Source of the DNA: Chryseobacterium gregarium DSM 19109 | GTDB taxonomy: Bacteria; Bacteroidota; Bacteroidia; Flavobacteriales; Weeksellaceae | Length of the DNA stretch: 64,000 nucleotides | Assembly (NCBI RefSeq): GCF_000430845.1 | Contig: NZ_KE387264.1 | Location: 126,750 to 190,749, forward strand | Direction: 5' to 3' | Shown: one piece after another, positions 46,334-54,165 of the stretch | Position numbering within the stretch: position 1 is the stretch's first letter | Layout: every line of letters begins with the position of its first letter | Notes under the pieces: model-generated | The model's database searches: none | What the model saw: only the letters and a program-made list of their open reading frames with translations | Told to the model about the DNA's origin: nothing | Translations under genes and position numbers: made by a program

Positions 46334-48277
46334 ATGAAAAAAATTATGCTCCTATTTTTTGTATTAATAAGCTTCTGTTTTTTATCGGAAATTAAAGCGC
46401 AGGTTGCCGAAATTTCAAGTCCAGACGGAAAACTGAAACTGAATGTATTTTCAGAAGAAGGAAAAGCATTGTATTCCGTGACTTTTCAGGGGAAAATAAT
46501 GTTGGAAAAATCTCCTTTGGGTTTAATCACCAATGAATCAGATTTCTCTAAAAATTTAAAATTCATCAACAGCAAAAAAGATTTGGTTTTCAAAAGATAC
46601 AGTAACGAAAAAATCAAAAAATCTGAAGTTGAGTACAAAGCCAATACGCTGACTGTCAATTTTACCAATGCAGACCAACATAATATCGGAATTGAGTTTC
46701 AGGTAAGTGACAATAATATTGCATTCCGATACGATATTCTGCCAATGAAAGACCGTTTTAGTTGTGTGATTCTATCGGAAGTAACAGGGTTTAAATTTCC
46801 GTCACAAACAACCACTTTTTTGTCACCAATGATGAAGCCTATGACCGGTTTTGCCCGAACAGCACCAAGCTACGAAAGTGGTTACAAAGCCGATGCAGAA
46901 TTAGGAACAAAAGCAGATTATGGTTACGTTTTTCCGGGACTTTTTCATATCGGAAACGACGGGTGGATTTTACTTTCGGAAACGGGAGTCAACAGTTTGT
47001 ATTGTGCTTCTCATCTTGACACCACTTCAGAAAAAAATCTTTACCAAGTTGCTTATCCCAATATGGCTGAAAACAATGGTTTCGGAAGTTCGGGAGCATC
47101 ACTTTCTCTTCCAGGAAAAACACCTTGGAGAACGATTACAATCGGAGAATCTTTAAAACCAATCGTTGAAACTACCATTCCTTTTGATGTTGTAGAAACA
47201 CTTTACGAGCCTTCGCAGAAATATCAATTTGGAAAATCTACCTGGAGCTGGATTCTATGGCAGGATAACAGTATGAATTATGATGATCAAACTCTCTTTA
47301 TTGATTTGGCATCAAAACTCGGTTATGAATTCATTTTGATTGATGCTCTTTGGGATAAAAATATCGGCAAAGAAAGAATGAAAGAACTCATCCAATACGC
47401 AAAATCTAAAAATGTTGGGGTAATGCTTTGGTACAATTCAAACGGAACCGCCAATGATGCACCGATGGGACCGAGAAATAAAATGAGTTCTTCCATCGAA
47501 AGAAAAAAAGAGATGAAATGGCTGAAACAAATCGGTGTAAAAGGTTTGAAAGTCGATTTTTTCGGAGGAGACAAACAAGAAACAATGCGTCTGTACGAAG
47601 ATATTTTGTCGGATGCCAATGATTTTGGTTTGATGATTATTTTCCACGGAGCTACTTTGCCGAGAGGCTGGGAAGTAATGTATCCGAACTATGCAGGAAG
47701 CGAAGCTGTTCTTGCCTCAGAAATGCTTTACTTTTCGGAAGATGTCCGCAAACAGGAAGCATTTTTTGCCACTTTACATCCGTTCATTCGAAATACGGTC
47801 GGAAGTATGGAGTTTGGCGGAACTTTTCTCAATAAATTTTTAACCAAATCAAACAAAGACAAAAATAAAAGACTAACCACCGACGGTTTCCAACTGGCGA
47901 CAGCCGTTCTGTTTCAGAATCCGGTTCAGATGTTTGGGGTAATGCCGAATAACCTGACCGATGCTCCAAAATTTCAATTGGATTTTATGAAAGAAGTTCC
48001 CACACTTTGGGACGAGACGGTTTTCATCGACGGCTATCCCGGGAAATATTCGGTCATTGCGAGAAGACATCAGGACAAATGGTACATCGCAGGTGTGAAT
48101 GCGGAAAAAATTGCTAAAAAACTTAAACTTAATCTTCCGATGCTGATAGGCAAAAATGTTGAACTAATCAATGATGATAAAGCCGGAAACACTTTTACAA
48201 AAACAGTTTCCATCAATAAAAAAGGAACATACGATATTGAAATCCAGCCGAATGGTGGTTTTGTGTTGAAGAATTAA
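46334..48277 (+). CDS. GH97 glycoside hydrolase, probably a retaining alpha-galactosidase
   Basis: The 647-residue enzyme (signal to about 22, EIKAQ) has the GH97 three-part layout: an N-terminal sandwich (VAEISSPDGKLKLNVF), a barrel (GKSTWSWILWQDNS, then FILIDALWD) and a small C-terminal sandwich. GLKVDFFGGDKQET carries an Asp where retaining GH97 members have their nucleophile, whereas inverting SusB-like enzymes rely on Glu bases. A retaining alpha-galactosidase or related enzyme is therefore more likely than an alpha-glucosidase. It is 6 bp after the GH43 gene and before a 260-bp gap of repeats. Confidence 0.88.
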   Translation: MKKIMLLFFVLISFCFLSEIKAQVAEISSPDGKLKLNVFSEEGKALYSVTFQGKIMLEKSPLGLITNESDFSKNLKFINSKKDLVFKRYSNEKIKKSEVEYKANTLTVNFTNADQHNIGIEFQVSDNNIAFRYDILPMKDRFSCVILSEVTGFKFPSQTTTFLSPMMKPMTGFARTAPSYESGYKADAELGTKADYGYVFPGLFHIGNDGWILLSETGVNSLYCASHLDTTSEKNLYQVAYPNMAENNGFGSSGASLSLPGKTPWRTITIGESLKPIVETTIPFDVVETLYEPSQKYQFGKSTWSWILWQDNSMNYDDQTLFIDLASKLGYEFILIDALWDKNIGKERMKELIQYAKSKNVGVMLWYNSNGTANDAPMGPRNKMSSSIERKKEMKWLKQIGVKGLKVDFFGGDKQETMRLYEDILSDANDFGLMIIFHGATLPRGWEVMYPNYAGSEAVLASEMLYFSEDVRKQEAFFATLHPFIRNTVGSMEFGGTFLNKFLTKSNKDKNKRLTTDGFQLATAVLFQNPVQMFGVMPNNLTDAPKFQLDFMKEVPTLWDETVFIDGYPGKYSVIARRHQDKWYIAGVNAEKIAKKLKLNLPMLIGKNVELINDDKAGNTFTKTVSINKKGTYDIEIQPNGGFVLKN

Positions 48278-48290
48278 GACAAGAATGATT

Positions 48291-48383
48291 TGGGCAGCTT
48301 AATCCGTCTTCCACTCCCGCTTTTTTGCTCGTCGTTCCTCCTCACAAAAAGAGCTCCGTTCAAGCCGGGCTGCTAGAGATTCA
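48291..48383. repeat. Dispersed intergenic repeat, copy 2
   Basis: This starts TGGGCAGCTTAATCCG and ends GCCGGGCTGCTAGAGATTCA. The terminal GCAGC and GCTGC pair. An internal arm around GCTTTTTTGC pairs imperfectly with CACAAAAAGAGC. It matches copy 3 over nearly its whole length and copy 1 at both ends. It is followed directly by GAA-loop hairpin repeats. Confidence 0.75.
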
Positions 48384-48392
48384 ACACAATAA

Positions 48393-48496
48393 GACCCGAA
48401 GGGTTCAATATGAATAGCCGTAGTGAAATCGAGGAACGAGATTCGGCGAAGCCTATGGAACAAAAAAACTACAAAAAACGAACCTTGAAAGGGTTC
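48393..48496. repeat. GAA-loop hairpin repeats (two further copies)
   Basis: GACCCGAAGGGTTC (48393-48406) and GAACCTTGAAAGGGTTC (48480-48496) are related to the stems at 17558 and 17623, all with a GAA loop and followed by AA. The first is followed by an ATAGCCG segment, also seen after the copy at 17558. The 260-bp gap between GH97 and the second GH115 is made almost wholly of such elements. Confidence 0.6.
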
Positions 48497-48537
48497 AATT
48501 AATTATAAAGCCAAATAATCAAAATAAAATATAGATT

Positions 48538-51066
48538 ATGAAAAGATTACCGAAACTACTCCTTGCCATATTACTGTTTGGTGCTTGTTTAAATTTACAG
48601 GCAACAGAACCGTTTATCACAACAAAAAAAAGCGATGATGCTATTCTCCTGAAAGATAAATCGGTCAAGATTTCATTATTTACAAATAATAACATCGATG
48701 CAGGAATATTAAGAGCCGTAAAAAACCTGCAGTCCGATTTTCAGAAAGTAACAAGTGAGCAACCAACTATTTTGAATCAGATTTCAGGAATGAATTCTCC
48801 TTTGATTATCATCGGAACGGTCGGAACAAAATCTATTATTGATGATTTAATCAGACAAAAAAAGATTGACGGAAAATCTTTAACCGGAAAAAGGGAAAAA
48901 TACATCATCCAGAATATCAGCAATCCGTTTCCCGGAGTTTCCGAAGCAATTGTCATTGCAGGAAGCGACAAAAGAGGAACCATTTACGGAATTTATGAAG
49001 TATCTCAGCAGATTGGCGTTTCACCCTGGTATTTTTGGGCAGATGTTCCGGTAGTAAAGAAAGAAAATTTATATTTCAAAAAAGGAATTTATACCGATGG
49101 TGAACCAGCTGTAGAATACCGCGGAATTTTCTTGAATGATGAAGAGCCTTCGCTAGGTGGTTGGGCAAGAGCAACTTTCGGTGGCATCAATTCTAAATTT
49201 TATGAAAAGGTTTTTGAGCTGCTTCTTCGTTCCAAAGCCAATTATCTCTGGCCTGCAATGTGGGGAAAAGCGTTTTATGACGACGATGCTTTGAGCGGAC
49301 CATTAGCCAATGAAATGGGTATCATAATGGGAACTTCACACCACGAGCCGATGGCGCAGGCACAAACGGACTGGCACAGATACATCAAAAAAAATAACCT
49401 TCCGAACGTCTGGGATTATTCTAAAAATGCTAAAGTTTTGCAGGATTTCTGGAAAGCGGGAATTGTTAGAAGCCAAAACTGGGAAAAACTCGTGACTGTA
49501 GGAATGCGTGGCGACGGTGACGAAGCGATGGGAGATGGAACTAATATTTCTCTACTTGAAAACATTGTAAAAGACCAGCGTAAAATCATTCAGAATGTTA
49601 CAGGTAAAAATCCGAACAAAACGCCTCAGGTTTGGGCTTTGTATAAAGAAGTTCAGGATTATTACGACAAAGGAATGCGCGTTCCGGATGATGTAATTTT
49701 ATTGTTTTGTGATGACAACTGGGGAAATGTTAGAAAACTTCCGGACCCTTCAAAACCTTTGCACAAAGGCGGTTACGGAATGTATTATCATTTCGATTAT
49801 GTAGGCGGACCAAGAAATTCAAAATGGATTAACATCAATCCTATACAACGGGTTTGGGAACAAATGAATCTTTCTTATGAGCATAAAGTTGATAAAGTTT
49901 GGGTCGTTAATGTGGGTGATTTAAAACCGATGGAATTTCCAATCAGTTTTTTCTTAGAAATGGCTTGGAATCCGAAACAATTCAATTCTAAAAATCTTTT
50001 GGAATACACCGAAAAATGGTCTGCCCAACAGTTTGGCGAAAAGCATTCAAAGGAAATTGCCAGAATGATTAATCTTTACGCAAAATACAACCGCAGAGTT
50101 ACACCGGAAACGCTTGACAGCAAAACATTCAGTCTGGAAAATTATAATGAATTTGAAACGGTTTTGAATGATTACCGAGTTCTAGCGGTGGATGCGTTAC
50201 GTTTAAAAGACCAGATTCCGGCAGAATATCAGGATGCCTATTATCAGTTGGTTCTTTATCCGATTGATGCCTGCAGTAATTTATATGAAATGTATTATGC
50301 TGTTGCCAAAAACAAAGAATTGGCGGCTAGAAATGATATTCAGGCTAATTTCTATGCTGATAAAGTGAAAGAATGCTTCGAACGAAATGCTTATCTCGAC
50401 AATAAATATAACAATGAAATTGCTGGCGGAAAATGGACGCATATGATGGACCAGATGAAGATAGGATACAAAGCCTGGTTTGACGGAAAAGTAAATATAA
50501 TGCCTGAAGTAACTTATGTTTCGGAAACAAATGTTCCCAAAGAAAAAGTATTTCAGGAGAAAAATGGTTATGTTTCAATTGAAGCGGAAAATTTTGCAAG
50601 AATGAATAATTCTGACCGAATCCATTGGGAAGTGATTCCTGATTTCGGGAAAACAAAATCCGGAATTAGCACATTTCCACAGAATGCTTATCCGAAAGCT
50701 GATGAAAATATTTATCTGGAATACGATATAAATTTCGAATCCAAAGGCGAATTTGAAGTTCAGCTTTTACTTGCGCCGACTTTAAATTATAATCACAACA
50801 AAGGATTGCGCTATGAAATTTCTTTTGATGGCGGAACATCTCAAACTGTAAACTTTAATGGTCATTACAAAGGTGAATTAGGAAAATGGCAGTCGGAACA
50901 CATCATTAAATCAATTACAAAACACCAAATTTCGCAACCGGGGAAACATACGCTTCGTTTCAGAGTTTTAGAACCGGGAATTGTTTTGGAGAAGATTTTA
51001 ATCAACACAGGCGGACTTAAGTCAAGTTACTTGGGAGCGCCGGAAAGCGATTATTCAGGAAAATAA
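48538..51066 (+). CDS. GH115 xylan alpha-(4-O-methyl)-glucuronidase, copy 2
   Basis: The 842-residue protein begins with a signal containing LLFGACLNLQA, which may be a lipoprotein signal (Cys17) or be cleaved after Ala. GH115 landmarks match copy 1: AGSDKRGTIYGIYEVS, YRGIFLNDEEP, ANYLWPAMWGKAF, MGTSHHEPMAQ, MRGDGDEAMGD, FCDDNWGNVR and VVNVGDLKP. It also has a C-terminal domain from FQEKNGYVSIEAENF. The insert after the SHHEP motif is different and longer. Two divergent GH115 enzymes suggest separate preference, for example methylated versus plain glucuronate or different neighbouring decorations. Confidence 0.95.
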   Translation: MKRLPKLLLAILLFGACLNLQATEPFITTKKSDDAILLKDKSVKISLFTNNNIDAGILRAVKNLQSDFQKVTSEQPTILNQISGMNSPLIIIGTVGTKSIIDDLIRQKKIDGKSLTGKREKYIIQNISNPFPGVSEAIVIAGSDKRGTIYGIYEVSQQIGVSPWYFWADVPVVKKENLYFKKGIYTDGEPAVEYRGIFLNDEEPSLGGWARATFGGINSKFYEKVFELLLRSKANYLWPAMWGKAFYDDDALSGPLANEMGIIMGTSHHEPMAQAQTDWHRYIKKNNLPNVWDYSKNAKVLQDFWKAGIVRSQNWEKLVTVGMRGDGDEAMGDGTNISLLENIVKDQRKIIQNVTGKNPNKTPQVWALYKEVQDYYDKGMRVPDDVILLFCDDNWGNVRKLPDPSKPLHKGGYGMYYHFDYVGGPRNSKWININPIQRVWEQMNLSYEHKVDKVWVVNVGDLKPMEFPISFFLEMAWNPKQFNSKNLLEYTEKWSAQQFGEKHSKEIARMINLYAKYNRRVTPETLDSKTFSLENYNEFETVLNDYRVLAVDALRLKDQIPAEYQDAYYQLVLYPIDACSNLYEMYYAVAKNKELAARNDIQANFYADKVKECFERNAYLDNKYNNEIAGGKWTHMMDQMKIGYKAWFDGKVNIMPEVTYVSETNVPKEKVFQEKNGYVSIEAENFARMNNSDRIHWEVIPDFGKTKSGISTFPQNAYPKADENIYLEYDINFESKGEFEVQLLLAPTLNYNHNKGLRYEISFDGGTSQTVNFNGHYKGELGKWQSEHIIKSITKHQISQPGKHTLRFRVLEPGIVLEKILINTGGLKSSYLGAPESDYSGK

Positions 51067-51215
51067 TGAAGATGGTCATTGTTTAAAATTGATGATTGAA
51101 AGGTGGAATGAAGCAGACAAATTTTCAAAGGAAAGCCTTTAGAATATTAATTAATTATAACCTTTAAATCTATTCATTAGACCTATTTTATATCACAATT
51201 AAACAACTTATTACT

Positions 51216-53957
51216 ATGAAAAAAATCTTCAAGTTTATACTTGTAATGATTACAGGTATTGCAATGTCAGTACAGCTGAATGCACAAAACGTGCAGGCAA
51301 AAGTAAAAATCGATAAGAATATTTCTTATCAGAAAATAACAGGTTTTGGCGGTTTTGTCTGCAGTCCGCAATTCGGATACAACCATATGACGACCACAGA
51401 AATCCAAAAACTTTGGGGCGCAGGCAGTGAAGGTGGGTATAATATTATGCGTCTCTATATTCCCGAACAAAGCAGCAATTGGAGTGCGGCTTTGGCAACG
51501 GCTCAGTTGGCAAAATCTATGGGACTTACCATATTCGCCAGTCCGTGGACCATGCCTGCAGACTGGAAAACCAATAACCACGTAAACGCAGTATATACTG
51601 ATGCAAACGGCGTACAGCAAATCGGTTATCTCAAGCCGGAAAAATATCAGGATTATGCTCTTTATCTTAATAGTTTTGTCACCTATCTGCAAAACAACGG
51701 TGTTGCTCTTGATTACATATCCATACAGAACGAGCCTGATGAAATGGCACAGTATCAGGGATGTATCTGGACACCGACGCAAATTGCAACTTTTGTTAAA
51801 AACTACGGTCAGCTTATCAACTGCAAGGTAATTGCGCCGGAAAGTGTTGGTTTTACGGATAATTTTGCCAATGCGTTCTTAGATCCTGCGGTAATGGCGA
51901 ATTTTGAGGTGTACGGAGGGCATCAGTACGGCTCGATGCAGTCTGTTTACAAGCAGTTTCAGAATTATAATAAAGAAATATGGCAGACAGAATATCTGAT
52001 CAACTGGAATTCTTCAAGCAGCCAGACTCCGAGAGATTTTTTATGGAATACCGATGGCTTCACGTTCGCAAAAAGCGTCAATAATGCATTGCTTGGAAAT
52101 GTAAATGCGTGGATTCATTACGCCTCAAAAAGATATTACGGTCTGATGGGAGACGGCACATACGGAACAGTTGCCGGAGACATGACCAAAAGAGGATATA
52201 TTTTATCCCAATATGCTAAAAATACCACGGGTAAAACCAGGATTGACGCAAAATGGGAAACCTCAAGCGGAACTTTGGAAGGTTCGTCTTATATCTCGCT
52301 GGACGGCAATCAGATTACCCTTGTTGTTATTAATTCTTCCTCCAACACCTATGATCTTAAAGTTGATTTGCCATTTTTTACAACTTCAGGAGTACAAACA
52401 ACTACTTCACAAGCTGTGAATATGACTTCATCACCTTTCTCTTTCAGTACTGCGAGTTTCCGTCCGACAGTTCAGGTGAGCCCTTCCAGTGTAATGACTT
52501 TTGTTTTTAATAAAAGTGGCGACAGACCGGTATCATTAATGACAGGCGGTGATGTTCATTATAATAAAATTGAAACTCAGATGCCTACTAATTCTGCGTT
52601 TGGTGTTAATTATCAGCTTAGCGGAAAAACGGTTACATTCTACAATTCTACCCCGTTGATAAGCTCAAACACAGATGCGAACAGCGGATATTTGAATCTG
52701 GATGACCGTTACAATAAGTTAATTTTTAATGTATTAAGCTATACAACAAGCAACTTGCCGACTTCATCAAATACAACATTGTATTATGTTGATAACAGCG
52801 GAACAATAAGATCTCATAATTATGGTAGTGTAGCATTTCCTGCACCTGGATCAGGGAGTTTTAATCTTGTTTTTGATATTTCCAGATCAGTTCTTCCGTA
52901 TGGCTGCAAAGGAATCATAGGACTTAGAAGCGGAAATTACAGTTCCATTCTTACCCTGACTTTGGGTGATGTCTATTTCAATGTAGGCAATGAAAGAACT
53001 TCAAAATTTGCATCAGCATACTCGCTTACAGACAGCAATCTTATGGATGCCTTAGAAAATGAATATTATACATCTGTTGATTTCAAAGATGTTACAGGAA
53101 ACACATCGGCAGATACTTGGAACAATGCTTCTGCCAATCTTAACAGTGTTTTTTATGTTAACGGAAGTGTCAGCAATAATAATGTAAATGTAGTTTCAGG
53201 CAATTCTTGCCAGAACCTTACGCTTTCAGATTTGGGTAAAGACTTTCAGGTTCCGTTCGGTTTTACAGCAAATTCTGCCACGTATACAAGAACTTTTAAT
53301 GGGTATGGGATCGTTCTTTTACCTTTTCAGTCAGCCATTCCTTCGGGAGTTACGGCATACATGATGCAGCCGGGTTCGGGAAGTGTGGTTTGTACGCAGA
53401 TTTCCAATGGGGTAATTCCTGCCAATATTCCTGTATTGATTAACGCTACAGGAAGTAAAACATTCACAGGATCAGGTGCTGTATCTACACCAAAAGCAAT
53501 TACGGTCAATCAGATAAACGGTGTTTATCAATCTATAAAAGTGGCTGCAGGAGGCTATGTTTTGAAAACAGAAAGCGGAGTTACAGGATTTTATAAAGTA
53601 ACAGCGGGCAACGAGCCTGTAATCAGTTCATTTCAGGGATATCTTACTGAAGATAATACTTATACTAATAATTTTCTTCCTTTGAATTTTGGTACGCTTG
53701 GAGTTGAGAATTTAATAACAGCAAAAGACGATATTATTCTATATCCAAACCCGGCTAAAAACGAAATTTTTGTTGATTGGAAGTCATCTGATGCAACTTA
53801 TTCTATCATTGATGCAAAAGGAAGTACAGTTTCCTACAAAGCGAAACTGACCAACGGCAAAAACAGAATTGATGTTTCAAAACTTCCTTCCGGAGTATAT
53901 TTTATTGAAATATCAGGTTCAGGGAAAAATATAACAAGCAAATTTATAAAGCAATAA
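51216..53957 (+). CDS. GH30 glucuronoxylan-type endo-xylanase with T9SS sorting domain
   Basis: The 913-residue protein has a signal peptide (to about 24, LNAQ). The GH30 barrel with side sandwich occupies about 25-430: YQKITGFGGFVCSPQ, then acid/base Glu173 in YISIQNEPDE and nucleophile Glu259 in IWQTEYL. The SIQNEPD and WTPTQ segments resemble GH30 subfamily 8 xylanases, which cut beside glucuronic acid branches. A long middle region (430-830), rich in Ser, Asn and Thr, is unassigned and may bind glycan. The end (ILYPNPAKNEIFVDW to GKNITSKFIKQ) is a type A T9SS C-terminal domain, so the enzyme is exported to the surface. It is the only clear endo-acting glycosidase of the locus. Confidence 0.9.
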   Translation: MKKIFKFILVMITGIAMSVQLNAQNVQAKVKIDKNISYQKITGFGGFVCSPQFGYNHMTTTEIQKLWGAGSEGGYNIMRLYIPEQSSNWSAALATAQLAKSMGLTIFASPWTMPADWKTNNHVNAVYTDANGVQQIGYLKPEKYQDYALYLNSFVTYLQNNGVALDYISIQNEPDEMAQYQGCIWTPTQIATFVKNYGQLINCKVIAPESVGFTDNFANAFLDPAVMANFEVYGGHQYGSMQSVYKQFQNYNKEIWQTEYLINWNSSSSQTPRDFLWNTDGFTFAKSVNNALLGNVNAWIHYASKRYYGLMGDGTYGTVAGDMTKRGYILSQYAKNTTGKTRIDAKWETSSGTLEGSSYISLDGNQITLVVINSSSNTYDLKVDLPFFTTSGVQTTTSQAVNMTSSPFSFSTASFRPTVQVSPSSVMTFVFNKSGDRPVSLMTGGDVHYNKIETQMPTNSAFGVNYQLSGKTVTFYNSTPLISSNTDANSGYLNLDDRYNKLIFNVLSYTTSNLPTSSNTTLYYVDNSGTIRSHNYGSVAFPAPGSGSFNLVFDISRSVLPYGCKGIIGLRSGNYSSILTLTLGDVYFNVGNERTSKFASAYSLTDSNLMDALENEYYTSVDFKDVTGNTSADTWNNASANLNSVFYVNGSVSNNNVNVVSGNSCQNLTLSDLGKDFQVPFGFTANSATYTRTFNGYGIVLLPFQSAIPSGVTAYMMQPGSGSVVCTQISNGVIPANIPVLINATGSKTFTGSGAVSTPKAITVNQINGVYQSIKVAAGGYVLKTESGVTGFYKVTAGNEPVISSFQGYLTEDNTYTNNFLPLNFGTLGVENLITAKDDIILYPNPAKNEIFVDWKSSDATYSIIDAKGSTVSYKAKLTNGKNRIDVSKLPSGVYFIEISGSGKNITSKFIKQ

Positions 53958-53992
53958 CCTTTAATCATATTTTTTCAAATTAATTTTTTTAC

Positions 53993-54027
53993 AAGGTCAT
54001 CGGGTTATTCCGGTGACTTTTTCTTTT
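53993..54027 (+). terminator. Rho-independent terminator after GH30
   Basis: GTCATCGG (53996-54003) pairs with CCGGTGAC (54010-54017) with one G-T wobble. The stem can extend by three more pairs, the loop is GTTATT, and TTTTTCTTTT follows. It ends the long enzyme transcript and separates it from the GH3 promoter. Confidence 0.85.
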
Positions 54028-54044
54028 ACTACTATTTATAAATT

Positions 54045-54087
54045 AAGTGTAATATATACATTTATTCAAAATAGAATCTTATATTTG
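54045..54087 (+). promoter_or_regulatory. GH3 promoter: conserved upstream block plus -7 box TATATTTG
   Basis: AAGTGTAATAT (54045-54055), then ACATTTATT and the -7 box TATATTTG (54080-54087), recur before araB. In the 30 bases ending in the -7 box, 25 are identical between the two promoters and the spacing from ACATTTATT to the box is the same. TGTA and TACA at the two ends of 54048-54060 are complementary. A shared activator or repressor is likely. Confidence 0.65.
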
Positions 54088-54090
54088 TCT

Positions 54091-54122
54091 TTATCACACT
54101 GCAAAGGAATATCCGGTGATAA
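54091..54122 (+). promoter_or_regulatory. 7-bp inverted repeat in the GH3 leader
   Basis: TTATCAC (54091-54097) and GTGATAA (54116-54122) are perfect complements 18 nt apart, just after the -7 box. TTATCAC differs by one base from the TTATCAT boxes upstream of the Nudix-type regulator. It could be a regulator site or a leader hairpin. Confidence 0.4.
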
Positions 54123-54165
54123 TATTCAATATTTATTAATAAAAAACTGCTTTAAAATCAATCAT

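Noticed and set aside
54013..54165. 51-residue N-terminal extension of the GH3 enzyme
   Set aside because: It covers the -7 box and leader; the signal peptide begins at the ATG at 54166.
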